Shown here piece after piece: positions 8,837-17,748 of a stretch of DNA of 64,000 nucleotides. Origin of the DNA: an uncultured Draconibacterium sp. (GTDB taxonomy: Bacteria > Bacteroidota > Bacteroidia > Bacteroidales > Prolixibacteraceae); assembly GCA_947492175.1 (NCBI GenBank), contig CANLMQ010000017.1, positions 62,001 through 126,000 of the forward strand, given 5' to 3'. Every line of letters starts with the position of its first letter. Position 1 is the stretch's first letter. The notes beneath the pieces are model-generated. The model did not search any database. It was not told the origin of the DNA and worked only from the letters and a program-made list of their open reading frames with translations. The position numbers were made by a program, and so were the translations under genes.

Positions 8837-9109
8837 ATGTACTCATTAGAACAAACACCTACCGAGGTTAGTAAAAAGTTAGCACAAAGATTTCGTACCC
8901 TGCGAAAGCAATCAAAACTATCTCAAAAAGAGATGGCAGAACGATCAGGTGTTTCATTGGGTAGTTTAAAGCGGTTTGAAAGAACCGGGAGAATTTCTCT
9001 TGAATCACTATTAAAATTAATGCATCTTCTGGGACGATTAAACGAAATCGATACTATTCTTTCAATAAATGAAAACCGGGAAGATATTGAAAAATTTTTT
9101 TCAAAATAA
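8837..9109 (+). CDS. hipB: HipB-like antitoxin, XRE-family repressor
   Basis: DNA-binding protein of 90 residues with an XRE-type helix-turn-helix at about 13-65: LAQRFRTLRKQSKLSQKEMA then ERSGVSLGSLKRFERTGRIS. It would neutralise the HipA kinase encoded 11 nt downstream and repress the shared promoter. Size and the pairing with hipA are typical for type II HipBA modules. A palindrome ahead of the gene is a possible operator. Confidence 0.88.
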   Translation: MYSLEQTPTEVSKKLAQRFRTLRKQSKLSQKEMAERSGVSLGSLKRFERTGRISLESLLKLMHLLGRLNEIDTILSINENREDIEKFFSK

Positions 9110-9120
9110 TCTGAAAGTCA

Positions 9121-10350
9121 ATGCCAGCAATAAAGAAAATAACAGTATCGCTGTTGCTCGAAGGAGATATAGCAGAAGTGGGAGAATTAGTATTATCTGA
9201 TAGCAAAATCTATTTTAGGTATAATGCAGATTTCCTAAAAAATGGCCTCAACCTCTCGCCTATCAAATTACCATTTACCAATGATATTTTAAGTGCAGAC
9301 AAAGAACCTTTTGACGGATTATTTGGAGTATTTAACGACTCGTTACCAGATGGATGGGGACGTTTACTTCTTGATCGCTCACTAGCTTCAAAAGGAATCG
9401 ACATAGCAAGAATAACACCTTTAGACCGGTTGGCGTTTGTGGGCTCTACCGGTATGGGGGCTCTTACGTACAAGCCAGAAATTGAACCTGCTGAAGAAAC
9501 CGATCTCATTCCTGAGCTTGATATACTTGCTTACGAAATGAACCAGATACTCGTAGGAACAAGTTCTGATATTATTGAGGAATTATTTATTCTTGGAGGA
9601 TCATCAGGTGGTGCCCGCCCAAAGGTTTTTGTTGGTTACAATCCTCATTCCAATGAACTGACTCATGGTTTCGACCATCTGCCAGACGGTTATGAGGACT
9701 GGATTATTAAATTTCCATCATCGTCAGACAATCCGGAAATTGCCAGAATCGAATTCGCCTATCACAAAATGGCCTTGCAGGCAGGAATAAGAATGAGCAA
9801 ATGCAGGCTGTTTGAGGGAAAATCAGGAAAGGTATATTTCGGAACAAAACGTTTTGATCGGGATTCAGGGAAACGTCTGCATACACATACGGCATCCGGA
9901 CTTATGCATGACAATTTCAGAATGAGTACTATGGATTATGGCCATTTAATGGACTGTGCATTCCGCCTTGAAAAACATGTAAATGCCTATAATAAAGTTT
10001 TCAGGTTAGCCGCATTTAATGTTTACTCTCACAATCGCGACGATCATAGCAAAAATTTCTCTTTCTTGATGAACGCAAAAGGAGAATGGCAATTTGCCCC
10101 GGCTTACGACCTGACATTTTCGAATTCGGCCTACGGATTTCACAGCACCATGGTAGCTGGAGAAAGTCGGAATCCAGGACGAAAGGAACTTTTGAAGTTG
10201 GCCGATCATTTTGGATTAAAAAAAGGCGATGTAATTATCGAAGAAGTTCAAGATGCAATTAACCATTGGCCGTCCATTGCCAAAGAATGCGGAATTTCAA
10301 AAACCAACATCCAAAATATCCAGAATGTACTGAATAAAATCATGGACTAA
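9121..10350 (+). CDS. hipA: HipA-type serine/threonine kinase toxin
   Basis: HipA proteins phosphorylate a cellular target (glutamyl-tRNA synthetase in E. coli) and stop growth when not held by HipB. The 409-residue protein has the N-terminal HipA subdomain (SLPDGWGRLLLD around 77-88), the glycine-rich loop LGGSSGGARPK at about 159-169, the catalytic motif NRDDHSKNF with the likely catalytic Asp307, and the metal-binding motif APAYDL with Asp330. All key residues are present, so it looks active. The target of this homologue is not known. Placement inside the mobile element suggests a role in element maintenance or defence. Confidence 0.92.
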   Translation: MPAIKKITVSLLLEGDIAEVGELVLSDSKIYFRYNADFLKNGLNLSPIKLPFTNDILSADKEPFDGLFGVFNDSLPDGWGRLLLDRSLASKGIDIARITPLDRLAFVGSTGMGALTYKPEIEPAEETDLIPELDILAYEMNQILVGTSSDIIEELFILGGSSGGARPKVFVGYNPHSNELTHGFDHLPDGYEDWIIKFPSSSDNPEIARIEFAYHKMALQAGIRMSKCRLFEGKSGKVYFGTKRFDRDSGKRLHTHTASGLMHDNFRMSTMDYGHLMDCAFRLEKHVNAYNKVFRLAAFNVYSHNRDDHSKNFSFLMNAKGEWQFAPAYDLTFSNSAYGFHSTMVAGESRNPGRKELLKLADHFGLKKGDVIIEEVQDAINHWPSIAKECGISKTNIQNIQNVLNKIMD

Positions 10351-10362
10351 CTTATATATTCA

Positions 10363-10497
10363 ATGGTAAAGCATCTACAAATTAATCACTATAATTCTTC
10401 CGGTATCAGTACATGTACCACTAGCAGTACCGGATCTGATACAGGCAACTTATCAGACCTTGTTCAAAATGGAGCAGAAGCACTTTATGAGCTCTAA
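10363..10497 (+). CDS. Doubtful small ORF after hipA (44 aa)
   Basis: ATG at 10363 opens a 44-codon frame ending in SDLVQNGAEALYEL, 12 nt after the hipA stop and ahead of a terminator hairpin. The first half is rich in Ser and Thr and looks unlike a folded protein. I do not recognise it; it could be a chance frame or a remnant. The rest of the gap 10351-10714 holds only the hairpin and AT-rich sequence. Confidence 0.2.
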   Translation: MVKHLQINHYNSSGISTCTTSSTGSDTGNLSDLVQNGAEALYEL

Positions 10498-10532
10498 AGA
10501 ATGTATTAAACTCTTTAAATTTGTCATTTATT

Positions 10533-10549
10533 GAGTAGTCTAACTACTC
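10533..10549 (+). terminator. Terminator after hipBA
   Basis: GAGTAGT at 10533-10539 pairs with ACTACTC at 10543-10549 across a 3-nt loop and is followed by GTTTTTG. It lies 183 nt past the hipA stop, on the right strand to end the hipBA message before the convergent integrase gene. Confidence 0.6.
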
Positions 10550-10714
10550 GTTTTTGTATTTAAGTAAAGCAATAGTGTGGTTATTCCGTTTCGCTTTTTT
10601 TTAGACTTTTCAAAATACAAGCTCAAAAAGCTTGAATCAAAAATTGAATATCTGAAAAGCGTTCTAAAACTTTAATTAAATGAATCTGCTGAGCTAAAAT
10701 CAAATATTGCAAGA

Positions 10715-11974
10715 CTATTTCTTTAAGTTTTTGATGTCATCTAATTTTATGGCTTGTGCTGCCTTGTTTTTCTTCTCGTCCACCACTTTTGCATAAATCT
10801 GAGTGGTTTTTACATTTGTATGTCCAAGCATTTTACTAACCGTATAGATATCCGTTCCGCTTGATAATTGCAGGGTTGCAAATGTATGTCTGAAATTATG
10901 AAATGTGATCTTCTTTTTGATACCTGCAGCTTCAATCCAATTTTTTAATGGCCGCGAAATCCATGCCGGTCCCGGCAAATCTTCAAAAACTAATTGCTCT
11001 GGCGTTCCTACTTCCCCACAAAGCTGTAAGGCCTGTTCTGAAATCGGAGTATACTCAAATCCTTTGGTTTTTTGTTGTGTAAATTGTAATCGCGCTTGAT
11101 CGCCATCAACAATTATTTCATTCCATTTTAGTTGCTGAATATCAATAAGCCTTAATCCTGTTAAAGCAGAAAAAAGCGCAGCACGTTTAAGAACATCCCG
11201 CTCACAGGGAGTAGCTACAAGTTTATTTAGTTCCTCCACGGTTAGGTATTCCCTACGAGATTCCTGCCACTGAATTCCTTTTATTTTAGCAGATAAATCA
11301 CCAACCAAATATCCATCAATAAAAGCCTGTTTTAGCGCTGCCTTAAAAACTGAAAAGTAGGTGGATGCGGAATTATGAGACAGCTTACCACCTTTGTTCC
11401 CTCCCCGTGGTGCAGACAAAAGAAAAAGTCTGAAATCTTCGGCCAGACTTAAGTCTAATTCTGAAAACAAAATTGTATCACCTGCATATAATTTTAAGAA
11501 CTCAATGGATCGCTCCCAATTTATCAAAATGGATTTCGAGCTATTTGAATGACGTTTATAAGTTACTTTGGTAAAGTAATCGATAAAATTCTGCTGTAAT
11601 CTTTCCTTTTGCTCGGCTTGAGAGCTTTCCGTATCATTGTACAGGTCCGAATGATCATATTCGCGCTGTCGGAGTTTACGAACGCCATCAGCATAAAGCA
11701 CGCTTTCACTATCAACTTCACTCTTACAAATAATTATTCCATTATCATCGCGTTTAGATTTATAAGTCTTTATTCCCTTGGTGTTAATTCGAACATTCCC
11801 CTTTTTATCCCAGACCACCGTAGTTACACTTCTATTCAGATATTCCCGAACACGTTGAGGTGTTTTCTTTCCTGGAACGAATACAGGATAACTCTCTAAA
11901 TAAATGTACCACTCGTCCCTATCTTCAGCCTTGCGAAGCCTAACGGTTACTTTAGTCTTTGATAATTGCTTCAT
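10715..11974 (-). CDS. Tyrosine recombinase / integrase
   Basis: Site-specific recombinase of 419 residues that most likely inserted the element. An arm-binding N-terminal domain (about 5-95), a core-binding SAM-like domain (about 125-225) and a catalytic domain (about 240-405) can be seen. Catalytic residues are present: Arg275 in LTGLRL, a Lys near 303, His359 and Arg362 in FHNFRHTFAT, His385 in MLGHTNVKTT, and the nucleophile Tyr394 in TQIYAKV. The length is normal for Bacteroidota phage/transposon integrases. It starts 11 nt downstream of the double-HTH gene, so both are probably expressed together. Confidence 0.93.
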   Translation of the reverse strand: MKQLSKTKVTVRLRKAEDRDEWYIYLESYPVFVPGKKTPQRVREYLNRSVTTVVWDKKGNVRINTKGIKTYKSKRDDNGIIICKSEVDSESVLYADGVRKLRQREYDHSDLYNDTESSQAEQKERLQQNFIDYFTKVTYKRHSNSSKSILINWERSIEFLKLYAGDTILFSELDLSLAEDFRLFLLSAPRGGNKGGKLSHNSASTYFSVFKAALKQAFIDGYLVGDLSAKIKGIQWQESRREYLTVEELNKLVATPCERDVLKRAALFSALTGLRLIDIQQLKWNEIIVDGDQARLQFTQQKTKGFEYTPISEQALQLCGEVGTPEQLVFEDLPGPAWISRPLKNWIEAAGIKKKITFHNFRHTFATLQLSSGTDIYTVSKMLGHTNVKTTQIYAKVVDEKKNKAAQAIKLDDIKNLKK

Positions 11975-11985
11975 CGGGTATTAGT

Positions 11986-12555
11986 TTATTCTTTTAAAAA
12001 TAGCTCTTCAATTTGCTCTTTAGGTACATATACGTATTTTCCAATTTGCCTTCGGGGAATGCTGTATTTACGAATCGTTTTGTTTACGGTTGAAGGAGAT
12101 ATTCCAAATTTTTGTGATACTTCGGCGATAGTGTAACACTCACTTTTTTCATATTGCATTCGAACAGGCTTTTCTTCAGGAACTTCAGGTAAATCAACGG
12201 CTGTAAACATTGCTTCTATATGTACACGACTAACTCTGGTCAATCGTTGCCCTAAATTATAAGCTGGAATTTTCCGAGCTTTAATAAGACGACGAATAGT
12301 ATCTTTTGATATCCCAAAAAGAATCGTAGCTTCTGAAACCGAAATAAATGGCCGAGTTTGAATCGCAGCGATCTTATCAATCGACTCTTCCAGCAATGTT
12401 TGTCTTTCTATCGTCTCCTTGTCTCGCCTTTTTTTATCTCTTCCTGATTTATTTACGCAGTAAGGACCACAAAAACGGGTGGTTACGGTTTTAGCTTCAA
12501 ATGGCTTACCACACTGCTCGCATATCTTGGGTATTTTAAGTTTACTTTTTGCCAT
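11986..12555 (-). CDS. Double excisionase-type HTH protein with N-terminal zinc ribbon
   Basis: Protein of 189 residues from the ATG at 12555 (MAKSKLKIP); an ATG four codons earlier at 12567 is also possible. A zinc ribbon with CEQCGKPF and FCGPYCVNK is followed by a short coil, then two HTH_17 domains: one with SVSEATILFGISKDTIRRLI and one with TIAEVSQKFGISPSTVNKTI, each followed by a basic wing. It precedes the integrase by 11 nt and may act as its directionality factor or regulator; this role is inferred from position. Confidence 0.75.
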   Translation of the reverse strand: MAKSKLKIPKICEQCGKPFEAKTVTTRFCGPYCVNKSGRDKKRRDKETIERQTLLEESIDKIAAIQTRPFISVSEATILFGISKDTIRRLIKARKIPAYNLGQRLTRVSRVHIEAMFTAVDLPEVPEEKPVRMQYEKSECYTIAEVSQKFGISPSTVNKTIRKYSIPRRQIGKYVYVPKEQIEELFLKE

Positions 12556-12732
12556 ATATTTTATCAATTAGCCCTACATCAAGCTAAAAATGCACAAATA
12601 AGACTTATTAAGACAATTTAAGCCTATTTAAGGCGCACATTAACATCAAATAACGCGCGGTACAAATATGATACAAAAATATGCTAAAAATATATGAAAA
12701 ACAAGTTAACTAAATCAAGCCAATACAAACAA

Positions 12733-12765
12733 AAAACGCAGTAAGTCAGAAACTTACTGCGTTTT
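12733..12765 (-). terminator. Strong terminator of dnaK
   Basis: AAAACGCAGTAAGT at 12733-12746 and ACTTACTGCGTTTT at 12752-12765 form a perfect 14-bp stem with a 5-nt loop, flanked by A-tracts on one side and T on the other. It lies 32 nt past the dnaK stop codon, and separates dnaK from the mobile element. Confidence 0.85.
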
Positions 12766-12797
12766 ACTAATTATTGACGATCCTTAATAATCGTACC

Positions 12798-14723
12798 CTA
12801 TTTCACTTCCTCAAAATCAACATCGGTTACTTCACCATCGTCTTTAGCCTGTCCCTGCTGAGCACCTGCATCAGGTCCTGCCTGTGGTCCTTCAGGTCCT
12901 CCCGGCTGTCCACCCTGCGCCTGCGACGCGTTATACATTTCTTGCGAAGCTGCCTGGAATACTTTATTCAATTCTTCCATACCTGCATCGATGGCAGCAA
13001 TATCTTTGCTTGCGTGTGCTTCTTTCAGCTTTTTCAACGCATCTTCAATAGGTTGCTTTTTATCTGCCGGAAGTTTATCTCCAAATTCTGAAAGTTGCTT
13101 TTCAGTCTGGAAAATCAAACTGTCAGCCTGGTTAATTTTATCAGCAGTTTCTTTAGCTTGCTTATCTGCTTCTGCATTTGCTTCAGCTTCTGACTTCATT
13201 CTAGTAATTTCGTCATCGCTCAAACCTGAAGAGGCTTCAATTCGGATCGACTGCGATTTTCCTGTTGCTTTATCTTTTGCATGTACGTGCAAAATACCGT
13301 TGGCATCAATATCAAAAGTAACTTCAATTTGAGGAGTTCCGCGGCGTGCCGGTGGAATTCCGTCTAAGTGGAACCTACCGATAGTTTTGTTTCCTGCTGC
13401 CATTGGACGTTCACCCTGAAGAACATGAATTTCTACAGAAGGCTGATTGTCTGCAGCAGTTGTAAATGTCTCCGATTTTTTTGTTGGAATGGTTGTGTTG
13501 GCTTCAATCAATTTGGTCATTACACCACCCATTGTTTCAATACCCAACGATAGCGGAGTTACATCCAAGAGAAGAACATCTTTTACTTCTCCGGTTAATA
13601 CACCACCTTGAATAGCAGCACCAATTGCTACAACCTCATCAGGGTTTACACCTTTCGAAGCTTCTTTTCCGAAGAATTCTTTTACTTTATTCTGAATAGC
13701 AGGAATACGCGTTGAACCTCCAACCAAAATCACTTCATCGATATCGCTTGCAGAAAGACTGGCATTTTGCAATGCTTTACGGCAAGGCTCAATAGTTGCA
13801 CTGATTAAAGAATCGGCTAACTGCTCGAATTTTGCACGGGTTAAAGTTTTAACAAGGTGCTTTGGAATTCCGTTAACCGGCATAATGTAAGGCAGGTTAA
13901 CCTCTGTTTGTGTAGAGCTCGACAATTCAATTTTTGCTTTTTCTGCAGCTTCTTTCAAACGTTGCAGTGCCATTGGGTCCTGACGTAAATCAATTCCTTC
14001 TTCATTTTTGAATTCGTCGGCCAGCCAATCTATAATTACCTGGTCAAAATCGTCACCACCAAGATGAGTATCACCGTCGGTTGATTTTACTTCGAATACT
14101 CCATCACCCAATTCCAGGATAGAGATATCGAATGTACCACCGCCAAGGTCGAATACGGCAATTTTCATATCCCTGTCCATTTTGTCCATACCGTATGCCA
14201 ACGATGCTGCAGTAGGCTCGTTAATAATACGACGAACCTGCAATCCTGCTACCTCACCGGCTTCTTTTGTAGCCTGACGCTGAGCATCATTAAAGTAAGC
14301 AGGAACAGTAATTACTGCCTCTGTAACTTCCTGACCAAGATAATCTTCAGCAGTTTTCTTCATTTTCTGAAGCACCATTGCTGAAATTTCCTGCGGAGAA
14401 TATTTTCTGTCATCAATTTGTACACGCGGAGTATTATTGTCACCTTTTACAACCTGATAAGGTACACGGGCAATTTCTTTTGCAACACCGTCGTATGACT
14501 CACCCATAAAACGTTTGATTGAAGAAATCGTTTTTGTTGGATTGGTAATCGCCTGACGTTTTGCAGGATCACCAATTTTACGCTCACCATTCTCTACAAA
14601 TGCAACAATTGAAGGAGTTGTTCTTTTACCCTCGCTATTGGGGATAACAACTGGTTCGTTACCTTCCATTACCGAAACACACGAGTTTGTGGTTCCTAAG
14701 TCAATTCCGATAATTTTTCCCAT
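12798..14723 (-). CDS. dnaK: Molecular chaperone DnaK (Hsp70)
   Basis: ATP-driven cytosolic chaperone. I place the start at 14723 because the family begins MGKIIGIDLGTTNSC; the open frame extends 19 codons further upstream but that part has no family character. The 641-residue product has the nucleotide-binding domain (phosphate loop GIDLGTTNSC, AVFDLGGGTFDIS, VGGSTRIP), the linker DVLLLDVTPLSLG, the substrate-binding domain, a helical lid, a Gly/Gln/Pro-rich tail and the conserved end EVTDVDFEEVK. No dnaJ or grpE lies next to it. A perfect hairpin terminator follows. Confidence 0.98.
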   Translation of the reverse strand: MGKIIGIDLGTTNSCVSVMEGNEPVVIPNSEGKRTTPSIVAFVENGERKIGDPAKRQAITNPTKTISSIKRFMGESYDGVAKEIARVPYQVVKGDNNTPRVQIDDRKYSPQEISAMVLQKMKKTAEDYLGQEVTEAVITVPAYFNDAQRQATKEAGEVAGLQVRRIINEPTAASLAYGMDKMDRDMKIAVFDLGGGTFDISILELGDGVFEVKSTDGDTHLGGDDFDQVIIDWLADEFKNEEGIDLRQDPMALQRLKEAAEKAKIELSSSTQTEVNLPYIMPVNGIPKHLVKTLTRAKFEQLADSLISATIEPCRKALQNASLSASDIDEVILVGGSTRIPAIQNKVKEFFGKEASKGVNPDEVVAIGAAIQGGVLTGEVKDVLLLDVTPLSLGIETMGGVMTKLIEANTTIPTKKSETFTTAADNQPSVEIHVLQGERPMAAGNKTIGRFHLDGIPPARRGTPQIEVTFDIDANGILHVHAKDKATGKSQSIRIEASSGLSDDEITRMKSEAEANAEADKQAKETADKINQADSLIFQTEKQLSEFGDKLPADKKQPIEDALKKLKEAHASKDIAAIDAGMEELNKVFQAASQEMYNASQAQGGQPGGPEGPQAGPDAGAQQGQAKDDGEVTDVDFEEVK

Positions 14724-14981
14724 TTTTCTATATTTTAATTTTTTATTGTTTCTGAAAAATTTACGTCTGACATTAATCAATGATTATGCCACAGGAAAAT
14801 TGAATGAAATGATGGCAAAACTGACACACATTCTTAAAATTGTACCTACGAACCTGTCAAAAGCTGTGACAAAACGACAGAAAGAAAGGATTAAAGATGA
14901 AGGATTAGTTATTAAGGAGAATGGCTTAATCATTCGCAGGTGACTTTCTGTTTTAATTCAAAATCACCTGCTGAAATGGAT

Positions 14982-16313
14982 TTAGAAGATTGCGTAGTTT
15001 AATTTCAGATTATAGTTAAAACTTTTGTTGAGCGAATCCGTTACATTTCTGCCATAAGTAGTATTGTTGTGCCAGTAATAAGATAAAGCCAACTCAAATC
15101 GTAATTTTTCCGACAAATAATAATAAGCATTTGTCCCAAGTCCAATTTGCTCATTATAACCATCTTCATCCAAAAATTTCTCATCACTCCTGTTTTCCAA
15201 TACCACAGAAAAATAAGCAGTAATATATGTTCTTGTATTTGGATAATATCCCACTTGGTTATAAAACAATATATTTGATCGATACTTTGATTCAACAGGA
15301 GATATATTTTCTTGCCTCAATAGTTTATGATAATAATGATTTAATTCGAAGTCGGATTCAAATTGCCACTTTATATTAATCGGTTTTCGATATTTATATT
15401 CAAATTTATACCCGGTATTAAAAGCATCATATAATCGCTCACCTCCTTCTCTGTCGGTATAATGATAACCAGGAGTAAAAACGACTCTCCATTCTGTTCC
15501 GCTTTCTCTGATTTGCAGCGCTCCATATGTCCACATATCATCCGTACCAACAAAGTAATTTATGTCATTCTCTCGGATCAGACCTTTTTCTTTAAGAAAA
15601 CTATCAATAGTCATTAATTCTTTCTCTTTTCTTTTCCTGCTATCAAAAAAACGTTCGTTTTTAACAGTAGATATTTCTTGTGCAAATTCAATCATTTCAT
15701 TCTCTGTTAAAGTCCGGTTTAAAACGCCTCTTTTTTCTAATTCTTTTATAATCAAAATTGCCTGTCGGTAATCTTGCACTTGCTCTATCCTTCCCTTTCC
15801 AAATCCACCCCCCAAAGATGGATTAAAAGTTTTGCTTTTAAAATCAGACTTCCCAACCTTATCTTCTTGTTTATTAAAACTCGAGTACAGATAAGGATCA
15901 AGCAAATAAAACCACTCTTTTCTTAAAAAATATTTAGCCTCGTAAGAACCTATTAATGTATTATATAATTGATACTCGTCCGTCACAACGCTTTCATTAT
16001 ATTCTTGTTTATCGACATCAAAATTCGTAGATAAATCAACCAGCAGATTCCCCTGAACTTTCTCTGTATTTTTGAAAAATGAATATCCGAGACTACTATT
16101 CCCGTTGGCATTATAATAATCTGAAATACTTGCATCGGAGTTCTCGAAGTTTAACCTTCCATAATAAGAATTTCCATTTGCTCCAAGCTCCAAATCCATC
16201 TGATGCCTTTTGATATCAGGCAATTTGTACTTCGCAAGATCAAAGTTTTCGTACTGAGCAAAACACAAGGAACTAGTAAAAAGGAATCCAAACAAAATGG
16301 TAATATTTTTCAT
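14982..16313 (-). CDS. Exported beta-barrel-like protein, function unknown (paralogue 1)
   Basis: Protein of 443 residues with a signal peptide (ITILFGFLFTSSLCFAQ). The remainder alternates short beta strands rich in Tyr, Asn and Phe and ends in aromatic F (NYAIF), as outer-membrane barrels do. A distinct helical insert lies at about 175-245, introduced by GGGFGKGR and containing ENEMIEFAQEISTVK and DSRKRKEKELMTIDSFLK. The same architecture appears in the gene at 17749-19053. I do not recognise a named family. It stands alone, 148 nt from the divergent DUF5009 gene. Confidence 0.75.
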   Translation of the reverse strand: MKNITILFGFLFTSSLCFAQYENFDLAKYKLPDIKRHQMDLELGANGNSYYGRLNFENSDASISDYYNANGNSSLGYSFFKNTEKVQGNLLVDLSTNFDVDKQEYNESVVTDEYQLYNTLIGSYEAKYFLRKEWFYLLDPYLYSSFNKQEDKVGKSDFKSKTFNPSLGGGFGKGRIEQVQDYRQAILIIKELEKRGVLNRTLTENEMIEFAQEISTVKNERFFDSRKRKEKELMTIDSFLKEKGLIRENDINYFVGTDDMWTYGALQIRESGTEWRVVFTPGYHYTDREGGERLYDAFNTGYKFEYKYRKPINIKWQFESDFELNHYYHKLLRQENISPVESKYRSNILFYNQVGYYPNTRTYITAYFSVVLENRSDEKFLDEDGYNEQIGLGTNAYYYLSEKLRFELALSYYWHNNTTYGRNVTDSLNKSFNYNLKLNYAIF

Positions 16314-16402
16314 AGCGTATGAGTTTTATTGATACAGTGATAACACAAATTCCATGCCGATTAACAATAATTAACTGATGTAAAACAACTTATAGTTCAA
16401 TT

Positions 16403-16410
16403 TATCTTTG
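16403..16410 (+). promoter_or_regulatory. Candidate -7 element upstream of the DUF5009 gene
   Basis: TATCTTTG matches the Bacteroidota -7 consensus TAnnTTTG and lies 51 nt ahead of the start codon. No good -33 TTTG is present at the proper distance, so this is a weak call. Confidence 0.35.
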
Positions 16411-16461
16411 GGCTAATTTGATAAAATTGATTACTTTTCAGCTCCAAAAAACTTACAAGAC

Positions 16462-17571
16462 ATGGCAACGAAACCTTTACGAACTGAACCTCAAAAAAGA
16501 TTACAATCCTTAGATGCCTTACGTGGCTTTGATATGTTCTGGATCACCGGTGGTGGCATACTATCAGTTGCCATTTCAAAAATGACAGGAATTGAGTGGA
16601 TGGAAACACAAATGCATCATGCCCAATGGGAAGGATTTCGTTTTGAAGACCTCATATTTCCGTTGTTTATGTTTATTGCAGGTGTTGCTATTCCCTTTTC
16701 GATTAAAACAAAACTGGAAAAGAATGTACCTGTAAACCGCCTTGCCTGGAAGGCTTTTAAACGCATGCTGATATTAATCGTACTAGGAATTTTATACAAC
16801 GGAACGTTTAAAAATGGTTTTGAAAATGGCTGAATTGCCAGTGTTTTGGGGCAAATTGGTATTGGCTACTTTTTTGCGTCGATGATTGTAATATATTTTA
16901 AATCGTTTAAAAGCCGTATTTATTGGCTGCTTGGAATTCTTGCCGGTTTTGGCGTAATCCAGTTACTTATTCCGGTTCCCGGATTCGGAGCAGGTGTTCT
17001 TACTCCCGAAGGTTGTATAAACGGTTATATCGACCAAATGCTACTACCCGGACGTTTGAATGACGGCACTTTCGATCCGGAAGGAATTTTGTGCAGCCTT
17101 TCTGCCACAGGAATTACGCTGATGGGAACTATTGCCGGAAATATACTTCGCAAACGACAAACTACCGACTGGCAGAAAATAGGTTATCTGGCTGCTACCG
17201 GAGTTGGTCTTATAATTCTTGCACTCGCTTTTTCATCTTTTTATCCGATTATAAAAAAGTGCTGGACATCGACTTTTAACATGCTCGCCGGAGGTATCAG
17301 CTTTTTGCTAATCGCATTTTTCTACCTCGTAATCGACCACTGGAAAATTCGTGGCTGGGCATTTTATTTCAGGGTTATTGGTATGAACTCGATATTTGTT
17401 TACCTTTTTGCACGAATTATTAATGTACAACAAGTAACAGAGTTTTTCTTTGGATGGTTGGCTAAACCAATGGGTAACGGTAGCGAATTATTCCTGATAA
17501 TTGCAAGTCTTGCAGTAATCTGGTCGCTACTTTATTATATGTATAAGAAAAAGATTTTCCTACGGGTTTAA
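16462..17571 (+). pseudogene. DUF5009 / heparan-alpha-glucosaminide N-acetyltransferase-like membrane protein, interrupted by TGA
   Basis: Family members are multi-pass membrane acyltransferases that may acetylate sugars. The frame starts with RLQSLDALRGFDMFWITGGG, typical of the family, reaches NGFENG and meets TGA at 16831-16833, then continues in the same frame as IASVLGQIGIGYFFAS through several membrane helices to 17571. About 369 codons in all give the normal family length, so the gene is intact except for one codon. TGG or another sense codon is expected there. TTG at 16846 might allow a restart but would lose the first helices and the conserved N-terminal motif. Sequencing error, recent mutation or read-through cannot be told apart here. 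Confidence 0.8.
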
Positions 17572-17748
17572 TACATTTCCTGGACGAAGGAACTTTTTCT
17601 GACTATTCACACATTTATATATGCATACAAAAACCTGAAATACGTGAAAAGGTATGCCTATAATTGTCCCGACAAAAACATATTTGGGTTGATCGACAAC
17701 TCATTAAATAAATTCTAAGAAAAATACAAAACCACTATAATAAGCTAT

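Larger units (their letters stand above)
4366..12567. mobile_element. Integrated mobilizable element carrying hipBA and a tyrosine recombinase
   Basis: The limits given are the outer genes; true ends are not located. Minus-strand transfer genes (relaxase, MobC-like, DnaC-like ATPase, broken replication gene, excisionase-like HTH, membrane protein) are followed by a GC-rich non-coding block, a plus-strand HipB/HipA module, and a minus-strand tyrosine recombinase with a double-HTH protein. There are no conjugation-channel genes, so it would need a helper element for transfer. It lies directly downstream of dnaK. The grouping into one element is inferred from gene content; two nested insertions (mobilization part and integrase part) are possible. 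Confidence 0.7.

Noticed and set aside
5264..10057. A 17-nt identical word (GATCATAGCAAAAATTT) at 5264-5280 and 10041-10057, considered as a direct repeat or attachment site.
   Set aside because: The second copy encodes the conserved catalytic DDHSKNF of HipA and the first lies at the start of the relaxase gene; most likely chance similarity in AT-rich coding sequence.
3545..12669. TACAAATATG near 3545 and near 12660 as element attachment repeats.
   Set aside because: Only 10 bp, AT-rich and close to promoter-like words common in Bacteroidota.
6873..16833. Two in-frame TGA codons suggested TGA recoding (Sec, Trp or suppressor) in this genome.
   Set aside because: TGA ends several intact genes (relaxase, sigma factor at 26363, polyferredoxin) and no selenocysteine-type context was seen; independent mutations or errors are simpler.
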